This document shows, piece by piece, positions 45,106 through 53,278 of a DNA stretch of 64,000 nt; the first letter of the stretch is position 1, and each line of letters begins with the position of its first letter. The notes below the pieces were generated by a model. The model had not been told where the DNA came from, searched no databases, and saw nothing but the letters and a program-made list of their open reading frames with translations. This DNA is from Acidobacteriota bacterium. GTDB lineage: Bacteria; Acidobacteriota; Terriglobia; Terriglobales; SCQP01. A program made the position numbers and the translations under genes. Location of the stretch: assembly GCA_027459505.1 (NCBI GenBank), contig DAIDIE010000037.1, positions 1-64,000 of the forward strand, given 5' to 3'.

Positions 45106-46809
45106 ATGAACTCCGTTCTGGCAATGGCGCTGGCGGGAAGTTTGGTCAAGCTCTCACCGGTCGACGTGGTGGTGATTGCCTTCTACTTCGTGCTGGTGCT
45201 GACGATCGGCTGGTACCTGAAGGGCATCTCCAATTCCAGCGAAGACTTCTTCCTGGCCGGCCGCGAGATGACCGCCTGGATCGCCGGCTTGAGCTTCCTC
45301 TCCGCCAACCTCGGCTCACTGGAATTAATGGGATGGGCGGGGGCCACCTACCAATACGGCATCCTGGCCACTCATTGGTACTGGATCGGCGCCATCCCGG
45401 CCATGCTGTTCCTCGGCCTGGTGATGATGCCCTTCTACTACATCTCCAAGACGCACTCGGTGCCGGGATATTTGAAACTGCGCTTCGGAGAGTCCAGCCG
45501 CGGTCTGGCGGCCATCTCCTTCGCCCTGATGACGGTGTTGATGAGTGGCGTCAACATGTACGCCATGGCGGAGGTCATGAAGGTGGTGCTGGGTTGGAAC
45601 ATCAACTTCAGCATCTGGGTGTCGTCGCTGACTGTGGCCGTTTACGTCGCTCTGGGCGGCCTGCGCTCCGCCATTTTCAACGAAGTCCTGCAGTTCATTC
45701 TGATCTGGGCGGGCGCGCTGCTGATCCCCATCATGGGCTTGATTGAATCCGGCGGCTGGGCCAATCTGCAGGCGCGCATCATTCACAACGCTTCGGCGGA
45801 ATACATTCACCTCTGGTCGACCCTGGGAAGCTTCCGCAACAATCCCATGGGCATCAACTGGATCGGCATCGTCTTTGGCCTGGGCTTTGTCATTTCCTTC
45901 GGCTACTGGACTACGGACTTCCTGGTCGTGCAGCGCGTACTCTCGGCCAAGGACCTGCGTTCCGCCAAAATGGCGCCAATCATCGGTGCGGCCTTCAAGA
46001 TGTTCGTGCCGCTGATCGTCATCGTCCCCGGCCTGCTCGCCCTCGGCGTGCTGCCCTTCCACCTCGTGCCGGAGAGCGTGGCGGCCACCACCGGCGCGCC
46101 CAGCTACAACGACGTTTTGCCTTTAATGTTGGCGCGCTATTGCGGCCCCGGTCTGCTCGGCTTGGGCATTACCGCCCTCATTGCCGGCTTCATGTCAGGC
46201 ATGGCGGGCAACGTCAGCGCCTTCACCACGGTGTGGACCTATGACATCTACGCCGCCCTGATCAACAAAAAGCCGTCTGAAGAGCAGTACGTGCGCATGG
46301 GCCGCTGGTGCACCATTCTGGGCGTCATTATTTCCATTGGTACCGCCTACTTCGTGATGCAGTTCGCCAGCATCATGGATTACGTCCAGGCCCTGTTCAG
46401 CTTCTTCATCGCGCCGCTGTTCGGTACGGTCGTGTTGGGCATGCTCTGGAAGCGGGCCACTGCCGCAGGTGGTTTCTGGGGCTTGCTGTGCGGCACCTGC
46501 GCGTCCATCGGAATGTATGTTTGGGTGGCGATCAAGCCCTCCGCTCTCGCCATCTTCGCCCTCTCGGCTGATGCCAAGCCCATGGCGGCGGATATGTTCC
46601 GCGCTCTGTGGTCGTGGATCATCTGCGTCCTTGTCACCGTCATTGTCAGCTACATGACCGCGCCCAAAACCGATGCCGAACTGGTCGGCCTGGTCATGGG
46701 CGTCACCCCGATGCCGCACGAAACCGATGTTCCGGTGTACCAGCGCCCTTGGTTCTGGGCGGTCATTGTGACGATCGTGTTCGTGGTCTTGAACCTGTTG
46801 TTCTGGTAG
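45106..46809 (+). CDS. Sodium:solute symporter (SSS family), sugar-type
   Basis: The product is 567 residues with about 14 membrane spans. LSPVDVVVIAFYFVLVLTIGWYLKG, FFLAGREMTAWIAGLSFLSANLGSLELMGWAGATYQYG and FVISFGYWTTDFLVVQRVLSAKD match the sugar-transport branch of SSS (SGLT-like), which uses Na+ to import galactose, glucose or related sugars. Regulated by the promoter/operator upstream. It is followed after 13 nt by a small membrane protein gene. Confidence 0.94.
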   Translation: MNSVLAMALAGSLVKLSPVDVVVIAFYFVLVLTIGWYLKGISNSSEDFFLAGREMTAWIAGLSFLSANLGSLELMGWAGATYQYGILATHWYWIGAIPAMLFLGLVMMPFYYISKTHSVPGYLKLRFGESSRGLAAISFALMTVLMSGVNMYAMAEVMKVVLGWNINFSIWVSSLTVAVYVALGGLRSAIFNEVLQFILIWAGALLIPIMGLIESGGWANLQARIIHNASAEYIHLWSTLGSFRNNPMGINWIGIVFGLGFVISFGYWTTDFLVVQRVLSAKDLRSAKMAPIIGAAFKMFVPLIVIVPGLLALGVLPFHLVPESVAATTGAPSYNDVLPLMLARYCGPGLLGLGITALIAGFMSGMAGNVSAFTTVWTYDIYAALINKKPSEEQYVRMGRWCTILGVIISIGTAYFVMQFASIMDYVQALFSFFIAPLFGTVVLGMLWKRATAAGGFWGLLCGTCASIGMYVWVAIKPSALAIFALSADAKPMAADMFRALWSWIICVLVTVIVSYMTAPKTDAELVGLVMGVTPMPHETDVPVYQRPWFWAVIVTIVFVVLNLLFW

Positions 46810-46822
46810 GAAGGAGCCAATT

Positions 46823-47035
46823 ATGCATGGGCATGCGATTTCGATCTGGTTCTTCGTGGGGCTCTCGCTGCTGGGCAACGGAGCTCTGATTCTGGGTAAC
46901 GGGCTGTGGGAGCTGGGGCATCCCCCCGCTCATCCCGTGGTGCTGTACAACCTGCACGCCAGCGTGTGGTGGGGCGCCGCCCTGCTGCTGCTGGGCTTGT
47001 TCTACATCCTCCGCCACCGGCCGGGCAAGGCCTAG
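46823..47035 (+). CDS. Small two-span membrane protein, possible SSS partner
   Basis: The product is 70 residues. Two spans: about 6-27 (ISIWFFVGLSLLGNGALILGN) and about 45-63 (WWGAALLLLGLFYIL), with a short HPPAHPVVLYNLHAS loop between. GGAAGGAG precedes the ATG. Co-transcribed with the SSS symporter and closed by a strong terminator. Other SSS carriers have small partner proteins (YhdT with PanF, DUF4212 proteins), so a subunit role is plausible; this protein is not recognisably of either family. Confidence 0.8.
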   Translation: MHGHAISIWFFVGLSLLGNGALILGNGLWELGHPPAHPVVLYNLHASVWWGAALLLLGLFYILRHRPGKA

Positions 47036-47060
47036 GCTGGTTTCGCCGAGCAGAGGCAAC

Positions 47061-47091
47061 AAAAAGAGGGGCGGCATGCCCCTCTTTTTTT
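47061..47091 (+). terminator. Strong terminator after the SSS operon
   Basis: AGAGGGGC (47065-47072) pairs with GCCCCTCT (47078-47085) around GGCAT, preceded by AAAA and followed by TTTTTT, so it could work in both directions. Repeat A copy 3 starts 23 nt later. Confidence 0.92.
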
Positions 47092-47113
47092 CTGGGCAGC
47101 CACCTGCGCTCCC

Positions 47114-47315
47114 TAGAAGCGAGCCACCGAGTCCTCCCTTGGGAGAGATCGCCGGAGGAGATCGCCAGTGGAGGGCCGCGAAATTCCGAAGGGGCGGCCC
47201 CCTCCCGCGGGAGAGGAGCCCGGCATCGGCGGCTTCACGTTCTCACTGGAGAACGTGCCAGCGACCCAACGGAAAGCAATGCCAGCGGGCGGCTCAGGAG
47301 ACGAGGCCGTGCCTC
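47114..47315 (+). repeat. Dispersed repeat family A, copy 3 (shortest full copy)
   Basis: Starts TAGAAGCGAGCCACCGAGTCC, ends GACGAGGCCGTGCCTC. CCAGTG at 47165-47170 and CACTGG at 47244-47249 are kept with only 74 nt between. It lies between a terminator and the lacI-type gene. Confidence 0.87.
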
Positions 47316-47404
47316 CGCCGCGGAGCAGTTGCGCCGTGGTCCTGTAGAATCAGCAGGGAGGAGTATGCGCGTGCCTGCTCCCCTTGGACCAGACGGCAAG
47401 CGGA

Positions 47405-48454
47405 ATGGATATTCATGAAGTAGCGCGCCGCGCCGGTGTCTCGATCGCCACCGTGTCGCGCACCATCAACCGGGTTCCCAGCGTCAGCCCCGCTTTGGCG
47501 CAGAAGGTATGGCAGGCCATCGAGGAGTTGGGCTATTACCCCAACACCCAGGCGCGAGCCTTGGTCTCAGGCAAGAGCCGCATCTTCGGCCTGGTAGTTT
47601 CCGATATCACCAATCCCTTTTTCCCAGGCATCGTCCACGCCTTTGAGGGCCTGGCGGTCGAGCACGGTTACGAGCTCCTGCTGACCTCAACTGTTCACGA
47701 TCCGCGGCGCATGCAGATCGCCGTACGCCGCATGATTGAGCGCTGTGTGGAAGGCGTAGCGGTGATGACGTTTGGCATGGAGGAGGCGCTGCTGGAAGAC
47801 TTGCGGCTGCGCCAGGTGCCGCTGGTCTTTGTCGATGTGGCCTCCCCTTCGCAACGCGTCACCAATATCGAAATCGATTACCACAGCGGCATGCGTGAGG
47901 CCTTTGCGCATTTGACCGCGCTGGGACACCGCGACATCGGTTTTATAGCCGGCCCGGCGGACCTGAAATCGGCCCAAAAGCGCGTGCGCGTCTTCAAGCA
48001 GACCATTGCCGCGGCGGGGCTGCGCTTGCGCCCCAAGTGGCTCCTCCCGGGTGACCACACGCTGGAGGGCGGCATGCGCGCGCTGACGCAATGGGCGGAA
48101 ATGCGCCAACGGCCCAGCGCCCTGTTGTGTTCCAACGACATGAGCGCCATCGGAGTGCTGCGCGAAGCCTTTGAGCGGCGTATCGCCGTCCCGGGCGACC
48201 TCTCGCTAGTAGGGCTGGACGACATCCGCCTGGCGCAATTCACCGCCCCGCCCCTGACAACTATCCAGATGTCTCAGAGCGAACTGGCGGAACTGGCCTT
48301 CCGCGCACTGCTGGATCAGGTCAGGAAGACGCCTGGGGGCGAGCGTGCCCCAGGGACAGGCCGCTACCGCCTGTCTACTCGGCTGGTAGTGCGGGCCTCG
48401 ACGGCCAGGCTGATCACAACCCGCTCTGCAAGCCGCGGATCTCAGAAAGTCTGA
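47405..48454 (+). CDS. LacI family transcriptional regulator
   Basis: The product is 349 residues. The helix-turn-helix is at the very start (IHEVARRAGVSIATVSRTIN), followed by the hinge helix (NTQARALVSGKS). The sugar-binding domain begins IFGLVVSDITNPFFPGIVHAFE, with LGHRDIGFIAGP, LLCSNDMSAIGVLREA and LSLVGLDDIRLAQFTAPPLTTI. The ligand is not known; the adjacent SSS symporter, with an operator-like site over its promoter, is the likely target. The start is the ATG at 47405; a TTG 21 nt upstream has no ribosome site. The last 30 residues extend beyond the usual end and are low in complexity. Confidence 0.95.
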   Translation: MDIHEVARRAGVSIATVSRTINRVPSVSPALAQKVWQAIEELGYYPNTQARALVSGKSRIFGLVVSDITNPFFPGIVHAFEGLAVEHGYELLLTSTVHDPRRMQIAVRRMIERCVEGVAVMTFGMEEALLEDLRLRQVPLVFVDVASPSQRVTNIEIDYHSGMREAFAHLTALGHRDIGFIAGPADLKSAQKRVRVFKQTIAAAGLRLRPKWLLPGDHTLEGGMRALTQWAEMRQRPSALLCSNDMSAIGVLREAFERRIAVPGDLSLVGLDDIRLAQFTAPPLTTIQMSQSELAELAFRALLDQVRKTPGGERAPGTGRYRLSTRLVVRASTARLITTRSASRGSQKV

Positions 48455-48787
48455 GGGCGGGCGACAGGCTCGCGCAAGCGTTTGCCCGGGGCGGCGCCGG
48501 GGCGGGGAAGCGCTTTCCGCCTGTCGCAGGCAGTTCTGATGGGTTGGATTACTTCTTTTGATTGGCAGCGGGGGGTCTCCCGCTGTAGGCTATTCGTTCA
48601 ATGGTGAGTTGCAGGCTGCCACCAGTCTCACAGATGGGCCACGACGCCAGCATCTGATTCCGGGCGCTCTTGCTCCGTGCGGCAAGGGCTTGCTACGCGG
48701 GCGCCGGTTGGCGAGATTGGCTTCGTGCCGCTCCAGCTCTGCCGTTGAACTCGAGTTCTGTGCACTTTAGCCACCCAGAGGAGATTC
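48455..48787. other. Intergenic before glnA, with inverted repeat
   Basis: About 333 nt. It has GCGACAGGC (from 48460) and GCCTGTCGC (to 48529) as distant inverted repeats, with GGAAGCGCTTTCC between them, a near-palindrome centred on GCGC. These could be a regulatory site for lacI (autoregulation) or for glnA. No gene is seen; AGAGGAG at the end serves glnA. Confidence 0.45.
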
Positions 48788-50215
48788 ATGAGCGACCTGC
48801 GGAATTTTTTGACGCTCTCATATGAAGAGCTGGAAGAGTTGAACCTGCAAGCCAAAGAGCAGCGCCGCAACCGCGTTGCTGCCGGCAAAATCCAGGAAGA
48901 ACGCCTCAAGTACCTCACCGACACCAAGGGCATTAAAGCGGTGACGGTGTTGTTCAGTGACCTGGAAGGCCGTCTTCACATGCTCGATTACGACAAGAAG
49001 TTTCTCGTAAAGAGCTACGACAACCTCACTTTCGACGGCTCCTCGATCCGCGGCTTTACCGCCCAGCGCGAGAGCGATCTGCGCCTGGGTATGGACTGGG
49101 GCGCCTTCTACTGGGCGCCGGCCGACGTCTTTGGCGAAGGCAAGGTGCTGGTCTTCGGGGAAGTCATCGATAAAAATGGCGAACCCTACGTCGGCGACAT
49201 GCGCGGCGTGCTGAAGACCTTCTCCCAGAACCTGCACAAGAAAGAGGACTACACCCTCAACGCCGCCAACGAAATCGAAGGCTTCCTCTTCCAGGGCGAA
49301 GATGCCGAGCGCCGCTTCCACGACACCGGCAAGTTCGAATACGTCAATACCGGCGGCTACTACCATTCCCTCCCTGGCGACCCGCTGCGCGAATTCATTG
49401 ACACCGTTGCCGAGGTGCAGCGCGCCATGGGCTTCCAGAACGAGAAGGATCACCCGGAAGTCGCCCCCTCGCAGTTTGAAATCAACTACGGCTATGGCGA
49501 AGTGGTGGCGGCCGCCGATCAGATTCAGCTCTACAAGCTGGTCTGCCGTCAGATTGCCACCCAGATGGGCATGAGCGCCTGCTTCCTTCCCAAGCCGGTG
49601 GTTGGGGTCAACGGCAGCGGCATGCACACCAATATTTCCATCAGCAAGGGCGGCAAGAACATCTTCTGGGATCCCAAAGGCGAGGAGAAGCTCAGCGGCT
49701 TCGCCTGGGAATTCGTCGATCGCATTCTCACCCATGCCAACGACATCTGTCTGGTGCTGAACTCCAGTGTCAACTCCTATCGCCGCCTCGATCCGCACTT
49801 CGAGGCGCCCAACCAGATCAAGGCTTCGGCGGTGGATCGTGGCTCGATGGTTCGCATTCCCATCGGCAACGAGAAGAGCTCGCGTGTCGAGGTGCGCTCG
49901 GTCGCGCCCGACGCCAATCCGTACATGACGCTCTACTCCATCTTCCGCAGCGGCTTGGAAGGCGAAACCGCCAAGATCGACAATCTGCGCCAGGCCGAGC
50001 GCTACCTGCCCGACAACATCTACACCGCCATCGACAACTTCCGCGGTTCCAAGTGGACCGGAAAGCTCTTTGGCGACGATGTGAAGGCGCGCTTCGCCGA
50101 CCTCAAACAGGCCTCCGCCGATCGTTGCCCGCGCTTGCTGGGCACCTTCGTCAAGACTCCCGAGGTGCAGTTCCATCACGAGGTCTATAACCAGTTCCTC
50201 TGGAACCAGTTCTAG
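48788..50215 (+). CDS. glnA: Glutamine synthetase, type I
   Basis: The product is 475 residues. It makes glutamine from glutamate, ammonia and ATP. Motifs: LTFDGSSIRGF, EIEGFLF (metal), QFEINYGYGEVVAAADQIQLYK, VNGSGMHTNISIS, and RVEVRSVAPDANPYMTLYSIF. The adenylylation-site motif NLYDLP of enteric GlnA is not seen where expected; the region reads KIDNLRQAERYLPDNIYTAI, so covalent control by GlnE may be absent. AGAGGAG precedes the ATG. Long antisense frames across this gene are by-products of its codon use. Confidence 0.96.
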   Translation: MSDLRNFLTLSYEELEELNLQAKEQRRNRVAAGKIQEERLKYLTDTKGIKAVTVLFSDLEGRLHMLDYDKKFLVKSYDNLTFDGSSIRGFTAQRESDLRLGMDWGAFYWAPADVFGEGKVLVFGEVIDKNGEPYVGDMRGVLKTFSQNLHKKEDYTLNAANEIEGFLFQGEDAERRFHDTGKFEYVNTGGYYHSLPGDPLREFIDTVAEVQRAMGFQNEKDHPEVAPSQFEINYGYGEVVAAADQIQLYKLVCRQIATQMGMSACFLPKPVVGVNGSGMHTNISISKGGKNIFWDPKGEEKLSGFAWEFVDRILTHANDICLVLNSSVNSYRRLDPHFEAPNQIKASAVDRGSMVRIPIGNEKSSRVEVRSVAPDANPYMTLYSIFRSGLEGETAKIDNLRQAERYLPDNIYTAIDNFRGSKWTGKLFGDDVKARFADLKQASADRCPRLLGTFVKTPEVQFHHEVYNQFLWNQF

Positions 50216-50282
50216 GTTTTCAGCGGATCAATTCGGGTTGCTCGACCAAGAAGGTTGATCAACCCTTCACCCAAAACGCCAC

Positions 50283-50322
50283 AGGCCCCGTCCGGGAATC
50301 CCCGGGCGGGGCCTGAGTCTTT
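50283..50322 (+). terminator. Terminator after glnA
   Basis: AGGCCCCG-T-CCGGG pairs with CCCGGGCGGGGCCT (to 50314), followed by GAGTCTTTT. It lies 68 nt after the glnA stop and just before the convergent thiS stop at 50345. Confidence 0.85.
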
Positions 50323-50344
50323 TGTGGACCGCGGTGGGGAGAGC

Positions 50345-50548
50345 TCAGCGGCCGCCTCCCACAAAGTGTACGATCTCGAAACGGTCACCCTCTTCGACGC
50401 GCACTTCGCCCCAGCGCTGCCGCGGAATGATGTCCAGGTTGCGTTCCACCGCGACACGCTGCTCACCCATCCCCAACTCGCGCAACATCTCCGCTACGCT
50501 GAGCCCCTCGCGAACCTCTCGCGGACTGCCGTTGATCAGGACACGCAT
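50345..50548 (-). CDS. thiS: Sulfur carrier protein ThiS with C-terminal GGGR
   Basis: The product is 67 residues. ThiS has a ubiquitin fold; its C-terminal Gly-Gly is adenylated and thiocarboxylated to give sulfur for the thiazole of thiamine. The order VLINGSPREV, LSVAEMLRELG, VAVERNLDIIPRQRW, EGDRFEIVHFVGGGR matches ThiS. It ends GGGR rather than GG: codons GGA GGC GGC CGC then TGA at 50345-50347. It needs trimming of Arg or it works differently. No thiG, thiF or thiE in the window. Confidence 0.9.
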   Translation of the reverse strand: MRVLINGSPREVREGLSVAEMLRELGMGEQRVAVERNLDIIPRQRWGEVRVEEGDRFEIVHFVGGGR

Positions 50549-50653
50549 GCCTCATATTCGCACGGCAGGGCGCTAGCGGCAGCATTCGCGCAAACCGAGG
50601 TGCCAGAGATGGCAACCGCGCAACAAAAGCCGCCTCTGCCGTAAAATGAGCCT

Positions 50654-51625
50654 GTGAAACGCATTGCACTGCTTTGTCTGCTGCTGCTGTTGGCCGCCAC
50701 TCCCGGTTTCCCGCAACAGGCCGCGCCCGCCCCGTCAGCTATCTCGCCGGCCAAGCGCGCCCTGATTGCGCAGCTGTTGTCGCTGGAGGGCCTGCATCAG
50801 CAGATTCAGAGCGCGCTGGAGGCCCAGGCCCGCGATGTGGCTGGCCCGCTGAGCACCGGGCTGACTCACCACGGGCTTACCCAGCAGCAGGCGCTGGCCT
50901 TCCGCCGCCGGTTTGTTCGCGAGTACCTCCGCGAGGCCAATGCGGCGCACCTCGAGCAGTCGCTCGACTCGCTGCTGAACCAACAGTTCACCTCTGCGGA
51001 ATTGAAGCAACTCATCGCTTTTTATCGCGGGCCGCTGGGCGCCAAGCTCGCTCAGGCACAGACGGCGCAGCGCGAGACCCTGCGCCGGGCGGCGTTGGCC
51101 TGGTCGCAGCCAGCCCTGCAGCGCGTCCTGCGCAACCTGGCCGCCAGCTATCCGCAATTGCAGAAGGATCCGGGCGCACACCGCCCGGGTGACCTGAAGG
51201 CGCCCGCGCAGGCCAGGGCGGCTATCTATCCCAGCCCCCGCCAGGCGGCGGCGGACCTGCGTAACGCTCAGGCGCGCGCTGCCCGCCTGCACAAAAACGT
51301 TCTGGTCGATTTCGGCGGTAACTGGTGCTATGACTGCCATGTCCTCGATGCGGCGCTGCGCCATTCCAGTCTCGCCTTGCTGGTGCGCCAGAACTACATC
51401 GTGGTCGACATCAATGTGGGCGACAGTGCGCCCATGCGGAATCAGAACCTCGCGCAGAAACTGGGTGTGAACCTTGCCAAGGGTGTACCCGCCCTGGCCG
51501 TTCTGGACCCTGCGGGGAAGGTGCTGGTCGCACAGAAAAACGGCGAGTTTGAAGACGCGCGCAACATGACTTACTCGACGCTGCGCGCCTTTCTCCTGCG
51601 CTGGCGCCCTGCTCCGGCCCACTGA
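50654..51625 (+). CDS. Exported DUF2059-like protein fused to a thioredoxin-fold domain
   Basis: The product is 323 residues with a GTG start and a signal peptide (about 1-20). Residues about 30-175 are helical and match a DUF2059-like domain (LLSLEGLHQQIQSALE, FTSAELKQLIAFYRGPLGAKLA). Residues about 195-320 are a thioredoxin fold with NWCYDCHVLD as its CXXC, then YIVVDINVGD and GVPALAVLDPAGKVL (cis-Pro). The domain pair suggests a periplasmic thiol-disulfide protein with a helical adaptor. The CYDC active site is unusual and would favour a reductase of low or special potential. Fusion is clean, without a stop or frameshift. Confidence 0.85.
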   Translation: MKRIALLCLLLLLAATPGFPQQAAPAPSAISPAKRALIAQLLSLEGLHQQIQSALEAQARDVAGPLSTGLTHHGLTQQQALAFRRRFVREYLREANAAHLEQSLDSLLNQQFTSAELKQLIAFYRGPLGAKLAQAQTAQRETLRRAALAWSQPALQRVLRNLAASYPQLQKDPGAHRPGDLKAPAQARAAIYPSPRQAAADLRNAQARAARLHKNVLVDFGGNWCYDCHVLDAALRHSSLALLVRQNYIVVDINVGDSAPMRNQNLAQKLGVNLAKGVPALAVLDPAGKVLVAQKNGEFEDARNMTYSTLRAFLLRWRPAPAH

Positions 51626-51758
51626 GCCGGGTTGCAGCAGCGGATGAATGGGGAGCGAGTGAACGGCGTTTCACCTCAATCCGGAGTGGATCAATGGAAG
51701 CAAGGCAACGGCTTGCTTTCAGCGCCGCCTCCCACTAAGTAGTAACGGGAGGTAGTGC

Positions 51759-52319
51759 ATGAATCGCATCAGCACCTGCTTGGGAATTTGTCTGTTGAGC
51801 GTGGGCCTGTCCATGGCGCAGACCAGTTCCAGTTCATCGCCGGCGGGCGCCAGCTCCGGAACTACATCAACCGCAACACAACCCGCCAATCAATCCAGTA
51901 GCGGCAGTTCCAATCCCAGCGGATTTCACGCCAGTGGCAGCGTGAGCGGCAGCGTTTCAGGCGCCACGCCGAGCTCGCCCAACAACGCTTCGGGATCAAT
52001 GTCGGGAACCCAGGCCACCTCCGGCAATGGCAGCGGCCAGCCCAATGGGACTAAATCTACCCAGTCCTATCAGAGCAATTCCAGCACCACGGTCACCCCG
52101 GGCCAGAACTCGGGTCAAGCGGCAGCGACCCAGACCGCCGGCATTCCCTGGGGATGGATTGCCTTGGGCGTGATCGTCCTGGTCATCATTATTGTCGCCT
52201 TTTCGGCGCGCGGCGGCGACCATACCACATATGTGGACCGTACCGTTGAGCGTGAGGTCCCGCCCGCATCGAACACCACCGTCATCGAGCATCGCGATGA
52301 CCAGCGCCGGGTAGGCTAG
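51759..52319 (+). CDS. Ser/Thr/Gly-rich exported protein with one membrane span
   Basis: The product is 186 residues. Signal peptide about 1-20 (CLGICLLSVGLSMAQ). Residues 21-125 are low in complexity (Ser, Thr, Gly, Ala, Asn). A span at about 128-147 (WGWIALGVIVLVIIIVAFSA) is followed by a charged tail with EREVPPASNTTVIEHRDDQRR. A flexible surface spacer seems likely; function unknown. GGGAGGTAGTGC precedes the ATG. A strong hairpin follows. Confidence 0.8.
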   Translation: MNRISTCLGICLLSVGLSMAQTSSSSSPAGASSGTTSTATQPANQSSSGSSNPSGFHASGSVSGSVSGATPSSPNNASGSMSGTQATSGNGSGQPNGTKSTQSYQSNSSTTVTPGQNSGQAAATQTAGIPWGWIALGVIVLVIIIVAFSARGGDHTTYVDRTVEREVPPASNTTVIEHRDDQRRVG

Positions 52320-52361
52320 CTTCCAGGCAAATCAATCTGCAAGCTGAGATTGGTCGCGTGC

Positions 52362-52391
52362 CCCACGTAACGCGCCTTGGCGTTACGTGGG
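52362..52391. terminator. Perfect 12-bp hairpin without T-tract
   Basis: CCCACGTAACGC (52362-52373) pairs perfectly with GCGTTACGTGGG (52380-52391) around GCCTTG. It lies 43 nt after the Ser-rich gene. Without a T-run it may be a Rho-linked terminator or protein-binding site. Confidence 0.55.
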
Positions 52392-52543
52392 CGGCGCTGA
52401 AAAGCGAGGGCCGAGTCGCGCATCCGATCGCGCGGCCGCCGTACGGGGCTATGCCCTGGGTAGCCGCCTCAAGGTTTACTAAACGTCTGTTTACTGTTAC
52501 GCTCCGGCATTGCGTTTCCGCATCAACGTGTGCCGGAGTGCTC

Positions 52544-53278
52544 ATGATCGCAGCCCAAGCCCTTACCAAAAAATATGGCGGCTTCCTGGCCTTGAATGCC
52601 CTGTCCTTTTCCCTGCATCCGGGAGAGGTGTTGGGCCTTATTGGCCCAAATGGCGCCGGAAAAACGACCACCTTGCGCTGCCTCGCCGGCATCATTCCTC
52701 CCTCAGATGGTAACGTGCGCATTTGTGGACAGGACCTGGCTTCCAATCCCATCGCGGCCAAGCGGCTGTTGGCCTTCTTTCCCGATGAACCGCGCCTGTT
52801 CGATTACCTCACCGTTGCGCAGCACCTCAATTTCATAGCGCGTCTGTATCAGGTGCACGGCTATGAGTCGCTCGCCGGTGAACTGCTTGAAGAATTGGAG
52901 CTGGCCGGCAAGCGCGACGCGTTGCCCTCGGAACTTTCGCGGGGAATGAAGCAGAAGGTGGCGATTGCCTGCGGTCTTCTCCATTCCCCCCGTGTGATCT
53001 ACTTCGATGAGCCGCTCACTGGATTGGATCCATTAGGCATGCGCCGCATGAAGGACTCGATCCTTAAGCGCGCGCAACAAGGCGCCGCGATCATTGTCAG
53101 TTCCCACCTGCTGCATCTCGTCGAGGAAATCTGTTCGCGGGTGTTGATCCTGAAAAGTGGCTGCAAAGTTGCCGACGGTACCATTGCCGCCATTCGCGAG
53201 CAGTTCAGTCAGCAGCCGGACGCCAACCTGGAAGCGGTCTTTTTCCGCGCCACCTCCCAGTCCGCGGTGGCGCCATGA
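52544..53278 (+). CDS. ABC transporter ATP-binding protein
   Basis: The product is 244 residues. Walker A GLIGPNGAGKTTTL, signature LSRGMKQKVAIACGLL, Walker B RVIYFDEPLTGLD, and the H-loop VSSHLLHLVEEI. Typical of ABC-2 exporters. GGAG lies before the ATG at 52544, chosen over the upstream frame, which would cross the spacer and repeat-like DNA. It overlaps the permease gene by 4 nt. Confidence 0.95.
   Translation: MIAAQALTKKYGGFLALNALSFSLHPGEVLGLIGPNGAGKTTTLRCLAGIIPPSDGNVRICGQDLASNPIAAKRLLAFFPDEPRLFDYLTVAQHLNFIARLYQVHGYESLAGELLEELELAGKRDALPSELSRGMKQKVAIACGLLHSPRVIYFDEPLTGLDPLGMRRMKDSILKRAQQGAAIIVSSHLLHLVEEICSRVLILKSGCKVADGTIAAIREQFSQQPDANLEAVFFRATSQSAVAP

Noticed and set aside
48818-50179. 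453-codon open frame antisense to glnA
   Set aside because: It lies wholly across glnA, whose motifs are complete. High-GC codon use leaves the mirrored frame open; it has no ribosome site and no recognisable domain.
52400-52470. Possible degenerate repeat B before the ABC ATPase gene
   Set aside because: AGGGCCGAGTCG matches, but the rest does not follow the family.
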